Positions 25,118-34,054 of a stretch of 64,000 nt of DNA are shown one piece after another. The stretch's first letter is position 1; the number at the start of each line of letters is the position of its first letter. Made by a program: the position numbers and the translations under genes. A model generated the notes under the pieces. That model had not been told where the DNA came from. It worked only from the letters and a program-made list of their open reading frames with translations, and made no database searches. Source of the DNA: Byssovorax sp. (GTDB lineage Bacteria > Myxococcota_A > Polyangia > Polyangiales > Polyangiaceae). The DNA is taken from contig JANYGI010000045.1 of the NCBI GenBank assembly GCA_025362495.1, positions 55,484 through 119,483 of the forward strand. The letters run 5' to 3'.

Positions 25118-26161
25118 ATGGAAAAGCACGAATCCCCGCGTCGCCTCACGGACTCCGAGCTCGCCGAGGTCGCCGGTCTCGGCGGTGAAGGGGTGAGAGG
25201 CCGCGGCCGGCTCGCCGGCGAGATCCAGGTCGAAGGGCACATCGTGACGCTGGTCACGGCGAACAGGGCGACTCGCTCCCAGGTGAGCTTCACGCTCGAC
25301 ATGGACGATCGCAAGGCGCGGCACCTCCAGGGCAAGGGCATCTCGGTCTCGGGCATCATCCACAAGATCTCGCCCACCCACGGCACCATCACGCACACCA
25401 CCGTGGTCGACCGCCCCGCCGCCCACCACGTGCCGGGCGAGCACCTGACGCTGAAGGGGACGATCGACAATCGCGAGCCGGTCGTCATCGGCGGCGAGGC
25501 CCCTCCGACGGGGAGCTATCTGGTGCTCGCGGCGCCGCTCACCCTGGGATCCTCGGCGATTCACGAGGTGTTCGTCGAGGGAAGGAAGCTCCAGCAGGGC
25601 ACGGCCGTGGTGCTCCATGGCCGGCTCGACGCGCGGACGTACGGTGGAGTCGAGACGACCGCGCACCCCTACGCGGCGCTCAGCGGCGTGTCGGACCTCG
25701 GCGCGGGCGAGCCGTCGTTCGATGGAGGCCAGTTTCACAGCGCCGTCAACAACGCTCATCTGCGGGTGCTCATCACCCACCGTCGCGATCTCTTCGACGC
25801 GCCCAACGCGATCGTGGTGCTGGATCCGGCCGCAGCGCGGGCCTTTCTGGGCTCGCAGGGCGGCCGCGTGCGCCCCGAGGCCAACCCCTTTCACGGGTTC
25901 ACCGGCAGCGCGCCGATCGCGGCGCCGACCGACGCCGAGCGGGCCGCCGTGGTCTTCAACAAGGAAGGGATCCCCATCGTGGTGGCCACGGGCGCGGAGC
26001 TGGTGAAGCTCGGCGAGGAGCAGCCTCCGCCGGGAACTGCCGACATGTTCTCGCACGCGTGGTATTTCGACGACGCGACGGAGACGGTCTATGCCTTCGT
26101 GTCGGGGGGTATCGCCGGGTTCGTCAACCGGATGGAGTCGGTGATCCACGTCGGGGCGTGA
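25118..26161 (+). CDS. Hypothetical protein, beta-rich, unknown function
   Basis: A 347-residue protein that I do not recognise. ATG 25118 is preceded by AGGAG with a seven-base spacer. It begins MEKHESPRRLTDSELAEVAGLGGEG, a leader resembling a bacteriocin/RiPP-type double-glycine region only superficially. The body is beta-rich with repeated HIVTLVT, ISVSGIIHKIS and YLVLAAPLTLG strands, and a distinct C-terminal block (LFDAPNAIVVLDPAAARAFLG). There is no signal peptide, transmembrane segment or metal motif. The 195-bp upstream gap is shared with the divergent zinc-ribbon gene. It is followed at 20 bp by the convergent acyltransferase gene. Confidence 0.6.
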   Translation: MEKHESPRRLTDSELAEVAGLGGEGVRGRGRLAGEIQVEGHIVTLVTANRATRSQVSFTLDMDDRKARHLQGKGISVSGIIHKISPTHGTITHTTVVDRPAAHHVPGEHLTLKGTIDNREPVVIGGEAPPTGSYLVLAAPLTLGSSAIHEVFVEGRKLQQGTAVVLHGRLDARTYGGVETTAHPYAALSGVSDLGAGEPSFDGGQFHSAVNNAHLRVLITHRRDLFDAPNAIVVLDPAAARAFLGSQGGRVRPEANPFHGFTGSAPIAAPTDAERAAVVFNKEGIPIVVATGAELVKLGEEQPPPGTADMFSHAWYFDDATETVYAFVSGGIAGFVNRMESVIHVGA

Positions 26162-26180
26162 TCGCCCGCGCCGCCGGGGA

Positions 26181-27350
26181 TCAGCCCCGGAATCGCTTCC
26201 AGAAGGGCAGCTCTACCCGCAGGTAGAGCGCTGTCGCGGCCGCGACCGTGATGGGCAGTCCGACGCTGAAGAGGAGCAGCGCGCGGCGGTACGGCTGCCC
26301 GGGAGAGGCCGGGAGGAGCTCGTCGAGCACCATCAAAATAGCCGCGTGGAGCAGGAAGAAGCTGTACGACGAGCGGCCGAAGCGCGCGCCCCACGACTGC
26401 AGGAAGCGCCTCGTCGCGCCGGGGGCGCGGCCCTTCCACGTGATGAGCACGAGGCCGCACAGGGCCGTGTAGAAGAGGCCAAAGGCCATCTCCGGCAGGT
26501 AGGCTGGGCCGGCGGCGCGACACCACAGGGCGAATACGAGCGAGGGGAGCCAGAGCCACGCGAAGAGGCGTTTCAGCGCCGGATCGTCGCGCAGGAAGAG
26601 CTCGGCCAGGTACATTCCCAGGGCGAACTCCCAGACCCGGCCGGGGATCTGGTACGCGAGCAGCGCGCTCGTGCTGACGCCGTGCCCGGGGCCGTCGGCG
26701 AAGGGGATGATCGCGACCACGACGCGATAGGCCAGGTTCACGAGGCCCGTCACGGCGACGAAGCGCGCGCCTCCGAGGCGGCCGAAGAGGGCATAAAGCC
26801 AGGGGAAGAGCAGGTAGAACTGCACCTCGGTCGCCATCGACCAGAGGGCCGGGTTGATCCCGAGAAACGCGGCGCGATCGAAGCCGTGGAGGAAGAAGAG
26901 GTGGAGCCCCGTGGCGACCGCGACGTCGCGGCCGGGCGTCTTGCCGACCCACATCGTGCACGCCGCGGAGACGAGGACAGCGACCCAGTACGCGGGGACG
27001 ATGCGCGACGCGCGGCTCTGGAAGTAGCGCCAGGTGCCGCCTTCGGGGAGGCGGACGCGGCCGGCGCGGCGCTGCTGGAGGGCGAGGCAAAGGCCGCTGA
27101 GGACGAAGAAGAGGTTGACCCCGGAGGCGCCGAGCGAGAACGGCGACAGGACCGCTCCAAACGTGCGTCCTGCGAGGGTGAAGGGCGGCAGAGTCCGCTT
27201 GGGAAAGCCGACGAGGACCGTGACGTGAAAGACGAAGACCGAGAGAGCGGCCACGCCGCGGAGCCAGTCGATGTCGGGGATCCGAAAGGCGGCCACACGC
27301 GGCGCCGGGCGAGGCTCGGCGTCAGGGGCGCTGGCGGGGGAGGCGGTCAT
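26181..27350 (-). CDS. Acyltransferase 3 family membrane protein (OafA/YrhL-like)
   Basis: A 389-residue integral membrane O-acyltransferase. The N-terminal RIPDIDWLRGVAALSVFVFH includes the conserved WLRG and the presumed catalytic histidine of the family; about ten hydrophobic segments follow (for example LFFVLSGLCLALQQR and FLQSWGARFGRSSYSFFLLH). FFVLSG and SYSFFLLH are family hallmarks. Members add acetyl or other acyl groups to O-antigens, peptidoglycan, exopolysaccharides or macrolides. The upstream gene on the same strand is an OPA-type transporter 39 bp away; the substrate is not evident. Confidence 0.9.
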   Translation of the reverse strand: MTASPASAPDAEPRPAPRVAAFRIPDIDWLRGVAALSVFVFHVTVLVGFPKRTLPPFTLAGRTFGAVLSPFSLGASGVNLFFVLSGLCLALQQRRAGRVRLPEGGTWRYFQSRASRIVPAYWVAVLVSAACTMWVGKTPGRDVAVATGLHLFFLHGFDRAAFLGINPALWSMATEVQFYLLFPWLYALFGRLGGARFVAVTGLVNLAYRVVVAIIPFADGPGHGVSTSALLAYQIPGRVWEFALGMYLAELFLRDDPALKRLFAWLWLPSLVFALWCRAAGPAYLPEMAFGLFYTALCGLVLITWKGRAPGATRRFLQSWGARFGRSSYSFFLLHAAILMVLDELLPASPGQPYRRALLLFSVGLPITVAAATALYLRVELPFWKRFRG

Positions 27351-27389
27351 CGGGCTTCCTCGTGGTGCCGTGAGGGCCGAGAGGCCCGC

Positions 27390-28733
27390 TCAGTGACCGC
27401 CCTTGCCCGACGGCTTCGCGTTCCACAGCGTGGCCATGAGGCAGATCCCGATCAGCGAAAACATCGCCAGAGAGGGGCCCCAGGCCTTCCACCCGTAGTG
27501 GTCGAGGATCCATCCGAGGGGGTAACCAGCGAGCGCGCCGCCCACGTACTGCATCCCGTCGAACATCCCCGCTGCCGTCGCGGCAGCCTTTTTCCCGCCG
27601 AAGTCCATCGACGCGGTGCCCGACAGCATCGAGTGGACCATCGAGACGGCGAACGAGTTGACCATGAAGGCCACGATGATGAGGCCGGTCGAGTGCGTCA
27701 GGCTGATGGTGACGAGCGCGAGCGCCTGGAAGACATAGCCAATCAGCGCCACCGGCGGCCTTCGATTCTGGAAGAGCATGTCCGACGCGTAGCCCGCGGC
27801 GAACGCTCCGGCGATGCCGGCGAGGACGACGCTCCCGGCGCCCCTCTGGAAGACGCTGGAGTCCGTCGCGAGGTGCAGATAATCCTGCATGTACGTGGGG
27901 AACCACTCTTCAAAGCCCTTGCGCACGGCGCCCGTGCAGAACTCCGCCGCGGCGATGGTGAGCGTCACCGGGTTGGTGAAGACCAGCTTCGCGACGTAGG
28001 CAAAGTCGACCTTGCCCGTGTAGCCGCTCGACGCATCCTGGGTGTCGAACGCGGGGTGACCCGCCTTCTCGGGGCTGTCTTGCACCACGAGGAAGGTGAG
28101 CAGCCCCATCACGACCATCATGCCTGCGGGCACGAAGAAGACCCATTGCCAGGGAGCCTTGGCCACCAGGTAGCCGCCGAGGAGCAGGATGCCGAAGCGA
28201 CCCGATTGAATCATCGAGCCGAAGATCGCCGAGAAGCGCCCGCGCTCGGTGATGTGAAACCAGCTGGCGTTGACCTTGATGAGCGAGAGCGCCGAGTACG
28301 ATTGAAAGTAGTTGTTGAGCGCCCACATCGTGGCGAAATACCCGATGAGGATCGCCTTCGAGTCGACCGCGCCGATGTAGGCGCCGAGGCCGAAGGCCAC
28401 ATTGAAGACCGCGCCGCCGAAGACGCCGATCAGCATCGCCTTGCGGCCGCCGATGCGGTCGGCGATCGGCCCGTTGAAGATCGCAGAGAGGCCGTAAATC
28501 AAGGACGCGATCGAGATGATCGTGCCCACCTGCTTGGTGTCGAAGCCGTACTTGAGCGAGAGTGACTTGTTGACGAGGGCGAAGTTGTAGCGCCCCATGT
28601 ACATGGTCGCGTACGTGAGCCCGAGCACGAGCCAGTTGGCCACGCGGCGCTTCTTGAACGCGGCAGAGTGGTCGGGGGCCTTGATCGGGGGGGCGGCGGG
28701 CGGCGCGGCGGCGTCCATGGGGGCGCGGATCAT
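27390..28733 (-). CDS. Major facilitator transporter of the organophosphate:phosphate antiporter (GlpT/UhpC-like) type
   Basis: A 447-residue, twelve-segment MFS protein. The first segment ATMYMGRYNFALVNKSL matches the GlpT/UhpT/UhpC start (YxxRxN). GPIADRIGGRKAMLIG is the loop 2-3 MFS signature. The RYN arginine corresponds to the phosphate-binding arginine in the first helix of GlpT. Established members exchange inorganic phosphate for glycerol-3-phosphate, hexose-6-phosphate or phosphoglycerate; UhpC is a sensor relative. Neither regulator nor phosphodiesterase is adjacent. The start at 28733 or at M6 (28718) cannot be separated by ribosome-binding site. Only 47 bp separates it from the divergent flavoenzyme gene. 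Confidence 0.85.
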   Translation of the reverse strand: MIRAPMDAAAPPAAPPIKAPDHSAAFKKRRVANWLVLGLTYATMYMGRYNFALVNKSLSLKYGFDTKQVGTIISIASLIYGLSAIFNGPIADRIGGRKAMLIGVFGGAVFNVAFGLGAYIGAVDSKAILIGYFATMWALNNYFQSYSALSLIKVNASWFHITERGRFSAIFGSMIQSGRFGILLLGGYLVAKAPWQWVFFVPAGMMVVMGLLTFLVVQDSPEKAGHPAFDTQDASSGYTGKVDFAYVAKLVFTNPVTLTIAAAEFCTGAVRKGFEEWFPTYMQDYLHLATDSSVFQRGAGSVVLAGIAGAFAAGYASDMLFQNRRPPVALIGYVFQALALVTISLTHSTGLIIVAFMVNSFAVSMVHSMLSGTASMDFGGKKAAATAAGMFDGMQYVGGALAGYPLGWILDHYGWKAWGPSLAMFSLIGICLMATLWNAKPSGKGGH

Positions 28734-28780
28734 ACGCGAGAATCGCCGCGAGCGCGCGACGTTCCCGGTACGATCACGGC

Positions 28781-29938
28781 ATGAACGTGGCGGTGGTGGG
28801 GGGCGGGATCTTCGGTCAGGTGATCGCGTGGAGGCTCGCGCTGCGCGGGCATCGCGTCGCGCTGATCGAGCCGACCGGGCCGGGGAACGCGGGATCCGGC
28901 TCGGGAGATCGCAGCCGGATCGTGCGCGCGCTCTACGACGATCGCGGCTTCGCGGCGGCCGGGCACCTCGGACTCGCTCTGTGGCGCGCGTGGTCGGAGG
29001 CGCTGGGCGCTCGCCTGGTCGAGCCGACAGGCGTCGTTTATTTCGATCGCCGCGGCGACGACGCGGCGGCGACGGGCTTCCGATCGTGGCTCGATCGCGG
29101 CGTCGCGAACGTGCGCGAGGTCGGCGGCGTGGCCGAAGAGATCGCGCCCGACGAGGCCGCGCGGCGCTGGCCCGGCGTCGCGACGAGCGATCTGGCGCGG
29201 GTGATCCTCGAGCCCGGCGGCGGGTTCGGCCGCCCCGCGCTCGCGTGCAAGGCGATCGCGCGTGCGTCGCTGGCGACGGGCCTGGTCGAGCCGATCGCGG
29301 CTACGGCCGAGCGCGTGGCGCTGCGTGGCGCGCGCGCGGCGGGCCTCCTCGCGCGCAACCCCGACGGCTCGCTGCGGGCGATCGAGGCCGACGCCGTCGT
29401 CGTCGCCGCGGGGTTCGCGGGCGTCGCGCTGGTGTCGGAAATCGCCGGCGATCTCGGCATTCGCCGCTTGCCTCACTGGACCTCGTACTGGGATGTGCCC
29501 TATCCCGAAGGGGCGATGCTGGGGATCGACCGACTGCCAGTCTGGGCCGATCTCGGCGCCGCGATGTACGGATTCCCCGACGACGGCGAGAGCGGCTTCA
29601 AGGTGGCCTGGCACGAGCCGCGCGGCGGAGGCGACGAGGTCGCCGCCGACGGGGCGCCGAGCCCCGCGCAGGTCGAGGCGCTGCGCCGAGCGGCGATGAC
29701 GCGCTTTCCCGGCCTCGGCGCCGCCACCTACCGTGGTCACTACGCCTGTGCCTACGACGCGACGCCGGACGAGGTGTTCCAGATAGGCCCTGTCCCCGGC
29801 GTGGAAGGCCTCTATTTCGTGGGTGGAATGTCCGGTCATGGCTTCAAGCACGCGCCGAGCCTCGGGGAGAGCGTCGCGCAGCTCGTCGTCGGCGAGGCGC
29901 CGGCTCTCGATCTCGCGCCCTACCGCCTGCGCACCTGA
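28781..29938 (+). CDS. FAD-dependent amine oxidase, monomeric sarcosine oxidase-like
   Basis: A 385-residue DAO-superfamily flavoprotein. The dinucleotide-binding motif VAVVGGGIFGQVIAWRLALRG starts at residue 3 (quoted in part: GGGIFG at 8-13). GSGSGDRSRIVRALY occupies the place of the MSOX/MTOX SHGDTRI segment. C323, in HYACAYDATPDE, aligns with the cysteine that covalently holds FAD in monomeric sarcosine oxidase. The end, YFVGGMSGHGFKHAPSLGE, is the conserved C-terminal FAD contact. Expected activity is oxidation of a secondary amine such as sarcosine, N-methyltryptophan or pipecolate, producing H2O2. A secreted SOD, rather than a catalase, is the nearest oxidative-stress gene. Confidence 0.87.
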   Translation: MNVAVVGGGIFGQVIAWRLALRGHRVALIEPTGPGNAGSGSGDRSRIVRALYDDRGFAAAGHLGLALWRAWSEALGARLVEPTGVVYFDRRGDDAAATGFRSWLDRGVANVREVGGVAEEIAPDEAARRWPGVATSDLARVILEPGGGFGRPALACKAIARASLATGLVEPIAATAERVALRGARAAGLLARNPDGSLRAIEADAVVVAAGFAGVALVSEIAGDLGIRRLPHWTSYWDVPYPEGAMLGIDRLPVWADLGAAMYGFPDDGESGFKVAWHEPRGGGDEVAADGAPSPAQVEALRRAAMTRFPGLGAATYRGHYACAYDATPDEVFQIGPVPGVEGLYFVGGMSGHGFKHAPSLGESVAQLVVGEAPALDLAPYRLRT

Positions 29939-30018
29939 TCGCACCAAGGCAGTTGCCCGGCGGGCCGCGGGGCGGCGTACCATAGTGGCGGGCGCGGGCC
30001 TCCGAGGGACGAGAGCGA

Positions 30019-31506
30019 ATGAACGACAAGGACGCGGACCGGCGCGGGCAGAAGCACGCGTGGATCCCTCGCATCGAGCGGCTGGTCGCCCTGCGCACGT
30101 GGGGGTTCATCGCCCCGACGCTCTGCGCGCTGGTGCTCGTCGGCGCCGGCCGCTACTTCGCCACGCAGGCTGCCATCACCGAGATCACCGATCTGGCGCG
30201 GATCGTCGCCGCGGAGGCGGAGCGGCGGCACCCGGGGCGCTGCGACATCGTGCTCGGCGATCTGGATCCCATCGTCACCGACGTGGTCCAGAGTCAACAC
30301 GGCGCGCCGAAGAACGAGCCGACGCGGGCCGAGATCGACGCGCGACCGCGGGCGCGCGCCCTGGCGTTGACGGTGGCCAACGAGCTCGGTCGGCAGGTGG
30401 CGAGCCAGGCCGACCGCTGCGCCGATCCGCTGGTCCCGTTCGGTCAGCGGGTCGCGTACGAGCTCCGGTTGAGCCTCGGCGTGGTGATGGGCCTCGTCGC
30501 CATCGTCCTCGGATCGCTGGCCGGCCTCTTCATCTCCGATCTCTACCGCGCGCGCCGCGAGCTCCGCCAGAGCGGGTGCTTTCGCCATGGCAAGCACGCT
30601 TCGCTCGTGGAGGAGGTCACCTGGGAGCGCAACTGGCGGACGCTGGAGCAGCCCTCGGCCTTCTTCGCGCGCCGGCTCGGCTTCTCGCTGCTGATCGCGG
30701 CGGGCGCGAACTACATCCTCTCTCCGATAGGTATCCAGGCGTCGACGTTCGGGGACTACACGCAGCTCCACCCGATCCTCGGCACGGCGTCGGTGCCGTA
30801 CTTCGTCGATCAGGCCGCGCACGCGTCGCCGGTGGCGATCGGGTTCTGTGGCTTCATGGTCTTCTCGCTGCTCACGCTCGCCGACCGCGCCGTGCACCGC
30901 GACCTCGATGATCGGCTGTTCATCGCCCTGATGAACCGCGGGATCGTGGTCTTGATCCTGAGCCTGGTGCTCACCGCGGTGACGGAGGACGGCGGGCCGA
31001 TCTCCCGGGCGCTGATCTTCCTGGTCGGCGTGTTCCCGAAGACGGGTATCGACGCTATCGCCAAGCTGGCGCAGATCAGGGTCGAGCAGATCACGAGCGA
31101 CGAGGTGGCCGGCTTCGAGGTGCTGCGTGACATCAACTTCCCGAAGGGCGTGGTGCTGCGCGAGCTCGGGATAAGCGACGCCAACGATCTGGCCAAGGCC
31201 GATGTCCACGAGCTGGTGCTGCGCGTGGGGATGGCGCCGCAAACGCTGCTCGACGCGGTGGATCAGGCGGTGCTGGTGCGCACGTTCGGCCCCGGCGGCG
31301 CGAAGAAGCTGGAGCAAGTGCCGCTCTTCACCGCGACGCAATTGCTGGCCTTCGTGGGCGAGGCCGGCGAGCGCAGACCGGAGTGCCTGGCGATCGCCGT
31401 CGAGGCCCTCGGCGTCAAGGACATCTCGGTGCAGCTCCAGGAGATCGAGGCCGACGCCAACGTGGTCTATCTGCAGCAGAAGAAGCTCGACTACGTGGCG
31501 GGCTGA
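30019..31506 (+). CDS. Polytopic membrane protein with C-terminal helix-hairpin-helix-like domain, unknown function
   Basis: A 495-residue protein that I cannot assign to a family. Hydrophobic segments lie near 27-48, 151-173, 217-237, 270-288, 306-322 and 330-345. The region between the first two is a charged, about 100-residue soluble loop with two cysteines (C75, C134). After the last segment the chain contains LRELGISDANDLAKADVHEL (380-399) followed by GMAPQTLLDAVDQAVL, which resembles two helix-hairpin-helix/SAM-like turns. The rest is helical. ATG 30019 follows GAGAGCGA. It is a solitary plus-strand gene; the downstream gene converges at 15 bp. Confidence 0.65.
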   Translation: MNDKDADRRGQKHAWIPRIERLVALRTWGFIAPTLCALVLVGAGRYFATQAAITEITDLARIVAAEAERRHPGRCDIVLGDLDPIVTDVVQSQHGAPKNEPTRAEIDARPRARALALTVANELGRQVASQADRCADPLVPFGQRVAYELRLSLGVVMGLVAIVLGSLAGLFISDLYRARRELRQSGCFRHGKHASLVEEVTWERNWRTLEQPSAFFARRLGFSLLIAAGANYILSPIGIQASTFGDYTQLHPILGTASVPYFVDQAAHASPVAIGFCGFMVFSLLTLADRAVHRDLDDRLFIALMNRGIVVLILSLVLTAVTEDGGPISRALIFLVGVFPKTGIDAIAKLAQIRVEQITSDEVAGFEVLRDINFPKGVVLRELGISDANDLAKADVHELVLRVGMAPQTLLDAVDQAVLVRTFGPGGAKKLEQVPLFTATQLLAFVGEAGERRPECLAIAVEALGVKDISVQLQEIEADANVVYLQQKKLDYVAG

Positions 31507-31521
31507 GCCGCAGCGAGCACG

Positions 31522-32133
31522 TCACTTCGGATAGGGCATCTCGACGTAGAGGGCGATCTTGTCGGCGCCGCGATAAACTACCCCGCTCATGGCCGGGGCG
31601 CGGCGCTGGCGAGCGGCGAGGACCGCGCCGATGACGGCGCCCGTCGACGAGGCGGGAGCGCCCGCGACCTGCGTGAGGACGTCGCCGTCGCGGAGCCCGA
31701 CGCCGAGCCCGCTGACGCCCTGGAGCACGAGGCCGGCCGGGCGATCGGCGTTTGCCGCGACCGCGGAGCCGCTGGGGCGGACGCCGCGGTTGGCGAGGCG
31801 AAGCACCGTCGCCGCGGAGACACGGATGCCGCGCGCGGGGTGCGACGTGGTGCTAGAAGGCTTCTTTTTGCCTGATTTTTCGGCGATCGCGGCGGCGTCG
31901 AGATCGGGGAGATCTTCGATGACGACGGAGGCGGCGTCGGCCGGATCGACGATGGTCCCGCGCGCGCGCGGCGGATCGAGGAGGCCTTCGCCCGGAGCCG
32001 GGAGCGAGGAGGCGGCGAGCGCGATGGCCGCGCCGAGCGCGTCGCCCGAGGCGCGAGCGAGGCGCGCCGATCCCCACGCGGCGAGCGCGAACGGAGCGGC
32101 GACGGCGAGGGCCATCAGGAAGCGGCGGCGCAT
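31522..32133 (-). CDS. Single-pass periplasmic protein with PDZ-like (GspC-type) domain
   Basis: A 203-residue protein with an N-terminal anchor (MRRRFLMALAVAAPFALAAW). ATG 32133 is chosen because it begins the anchor; upstream in-frame sequence is Arg-rich and uninformative. Residues about 60-110 are a low-complexity linker with a KKK patch. From about 112 to the end, VLQGVSGLGVGLRDGDVLTQVAGAPASS and the following helix and strand form a PDZ-like fold of the type at the C-terminus of GspC. There are no other type II secretion genes here, so it is best called a GspC/PDZ-like protein. It follows the SDR gene by 68 bp on the same strand. Confidence 0.6.
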   Translation of the reverse strand: MRRRFLMALAVAAPFALAAWGSARLARASGDALGAAIALAASSLPAPGEGLLDPPRARGTIVDPADAASVVIEDLPDLDAAAIAEKSGKKKPSSTTSHPARGIRVSAATVLRLANRGVRPSGSAVAANADRPAGLVLQGVSGLGVGLRDGDVLTQVAGAPASSTGAVIGAVLAARQRRAPAMSGVVYRGADKIALYVEMPYPK

Positions 32134-32201
32134 GGGTGGGCAGAGGCTACCACGGCCGACGGCGAGCGCGAGGATCGCCGAGGGCCGCGACCGGAGAGTG
32201 C

Positions 32202-33050
32202 CTATCGGAAGGCGTCGACGTGATCGTTCAACCAGGCGTCGAAGGTGCGGGGTTTGCGGCCCGTCACTTCTTCCACGACCGTCGTCGTCTCGGCGCCGTA
32301 ACCATTCTTGATCAGGCCCATCAGCTCGAGGACGGCCTCGACGACGACGTGGGGCATGCCCTCTGCGAGCATCCCCGAGCGGGCGGCGGCCTCGGGGGCG
32401 TCGATGCACTGGATCGGCTTGCTGATGGCCTTGCTGATCTTCCCCACCATCTCGGCGTTGGTCAGCGCCTCGGGGCCCGTCAATGCGTAGATCTTGCCCG
32501 CGTGACCCGGCGTGGTGAGCGCGGCGACGGCGACGGCCGCAATGTCGCGCGGATCGATCGGCGTCGTCTTGCCGTTGCCGGTCACGTGGAAGACCATGCC
32601 TTGCGCCTTGATCGTGCCGGCCCAGTTGAGGGCGTTGGAAGAGAAGGCGCCGGGGCGGAGGATGGTCCAGGTGAGGCCCGACTCTTCGAGGTTCTTCTCG
32701 CTGTCGCGGTGCCAGCGGCCGAGCGCGATGCCGGGATCGATGTCGGCGCCCTGCGCGGAGAGCTTGACGACGTGCTTCACGCCGGCCTGCTTCGCGACCA
32801 CGATCGCGTGGGCCTCGAGCGTCGCGAGCGAGGGGCCGGTGGCGAGGAGGAAGACCTCGTCCACGCCGGCGAAGGCCGGGCCGAGCGTCGCCTGATCGGC
32901 GAGATCGCCCTGCACGATCTCCACGTTCGACCCGTATTTTGCAGCCTTTTCGGGGCTGCGCGTGAGCACGCGGACGGGCTTGCCAGCCGCGAGCAGCTGG
33001 GCGACGACCTCGCTGCCGACGGTGCCAGTCGCTCCTGTGACGAGGATCAT
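32202..33050 (-). CDS. NAD(P)-binding SDR oxidoreductase of the NmrA/atypical type
   Basis: A 282-residue atypical short-chain dehydrogenase. It starts MILVTGATGTVGSEVVAQLL, the GxxGxxG nucleotide-binding motif, and continues with the VEIVQGDLAD motif. The classic YxxxK pair is absent, as expected for NmrA/HSCARG-type proteins; HVVKLSAQGAD replaces the usual catalytic region, and GLTWTILRPGAF is a conserved block. These proteins are NADPH sensors, quinone reductases or azoreductase-like enzymes. The start at ATG 33050 is fixed by the N-terminal motif. It is divergent from the SOD gene across 233 bp, which suggests, but does not prove, a shared redox-responsive control region. Confidence 0.87.
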   Translation of the reverse strand: MILVTGATGTVGSEVVAQLLAAGKPVRVLTRSPEKAAKYGSNVEIVQGDLADQATLGPAFAGVDEVFLLATGPSLATLEAHAIVVAKQAGVKHVVKLSAQGADIDPGIALGRWHRDSEKNLEESGLTWTILRPGAFSSNALNWAGTIKAQGMVFHVTGNGKTTPIDPRDIAAVAVAALTTPGHAGKIYALTGPEALTNAEMVGKISKAISKPIQCIDAPEAAARSGMLAEGMPHVVVEAVLELMGLIKNGYGAETTTVVEEVTGRKPRTFDAWLNDHVDAFR

Positions 33051-33283
33051 GATCGGGTTCCTTCCAGGATTAGTGAGCGGAGAGGAATGCTCGCCCCGCG
33101 CGTGGAGCGCAAGCGCCGTGATGGAGTCGATGGCTGCCCTCCGCGGCGCGCGTCGAGGAACGCATCCTCACGGAGCACGGCCCCGTCGCTTGCTGTCGCG
33201 CTGGCGCCGTTCTATGCGGCGCGTGGGCGCACGCCACGAGCGCGACCGCTTCCGCTCTCCGGCGCCCCCGAAGGAAAGCCACC

Positions 33284-34054
33284 ATGAATGATGATCTCGG
33301 TCGACGGCGCCTGTTGAACCTTGGCTTCTCGGCGGCGGCCCTCGCGCTCGCCTCGTGCGCCGCGCCCGCGGAGGCCGAGCCCGCCCCGAAGACGCCCGCC
33401 GCGCCGCCGCGCGGACCCACGCCGCCGGCGCCGAAGCTCGCGCTCGCCGCCGCGCCTGCCGAGAAGCAGCTCGTCGCGCTCCCGTTCGCGCCGGGATCGA
33501 TCCCGGGGCTCTCGGAGAAGCTGCTCACGAATCATCATGACAAGAACTACGCGACCGCGGTGAAGAAGCTCAACGAGGTCCGCGCCGCGCTCGCCGCTTC
33601 GGATCCCGACAAGGCCGCTGGCTACTGGAGCGAGTTCGGTACACTCAAGGCCTCCGAGGCCGCCGCGCGCAACTCGGCCCTTCTCCACGAGTTCTACTTC
33701 GGAAACCTCGGCGGCGCGGGGGCGCCGATCTCGCCGGCGCTCGGGGCCGCGCTCGGCGCGCGCTTCGGCAGCCCCGCCGCCCTGGAAAAGCAGATGCGCG
33801 GCTGCGCTCAGGCCACCAACGGCTGGGTGGTGCTCGCCCTCGATCGCGCCTCGTCGACGCTGGAGATCGTGCAGACCGAGGGCCACGCCGGCGGCGCGTG
33901 GAACGCCGAGTCGCTGCTGGTGCTCGACATGTTCGAGCATGCCTATGCGATCGACTACGGCCCGGCGAAGGGGCCTTATCTCGACGCGTTCTTCAAGAAC
34001 GTCCACTGGGCGGAGGTCGGCCGGCGCTTCGACGCGGCCCTGGCGCGCGGCTAG
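33284..34054 (+). CDS. Exported Fe/Mn-type superoxide dismutase, lipoprotein with atypical gateway residues
   Basis: A 256-residue SodFM protein. The N-terminus carries a twin-arginine-like RRRLLNLG and a lipobox ending LASC (C25), then a 35-residue Pro/Ala linker, so it is probably Tat-exported and lipid-anchored. Metal ligands are all present: H84 (first His of NHHDKN), H135 (LLHEFYF), D215 and H219 (DMFEHAY). Compared with E. coli SodA, gateway His30 is N88 and Tyr34 is A92, Trp169 is F217, and the residue near the usual Gln146 is H201 (TEGHAGG). It would dismutate superoxide outside the cytoplasm. Altered gateway residues make rate and metal uncertain. Confidence 0.9.
   Translation: MNDDLGRRRLLNLGFSAAALALASCAAPAEAEPAPKTPAAPPRGPTPPAPKLALAAAPAEKQLVALPFAPGSIPGLSEKLLTNHHDKNYATAVKKLNEVRAALAASDPDKAAGYWSEFGTLKASEAAARNSALLHEFYFGNLGGAGAPISPALGAALGARFGSPAALEKQMRGCAQATNGWVVLALDRASSTLEIVQTEGHAGGAWNAESLLVLDMFEHAYAIDYGPAKGPYLDAFFKNVHWAEVGRRFDAALARG

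Noticed and set aside
25118..25200. RiPP precursor leader with a double-glycine-like end
   Set aside because: The sequence continues into a 347-residue beta-rich protein and no maturation or transport genes are adjacent.
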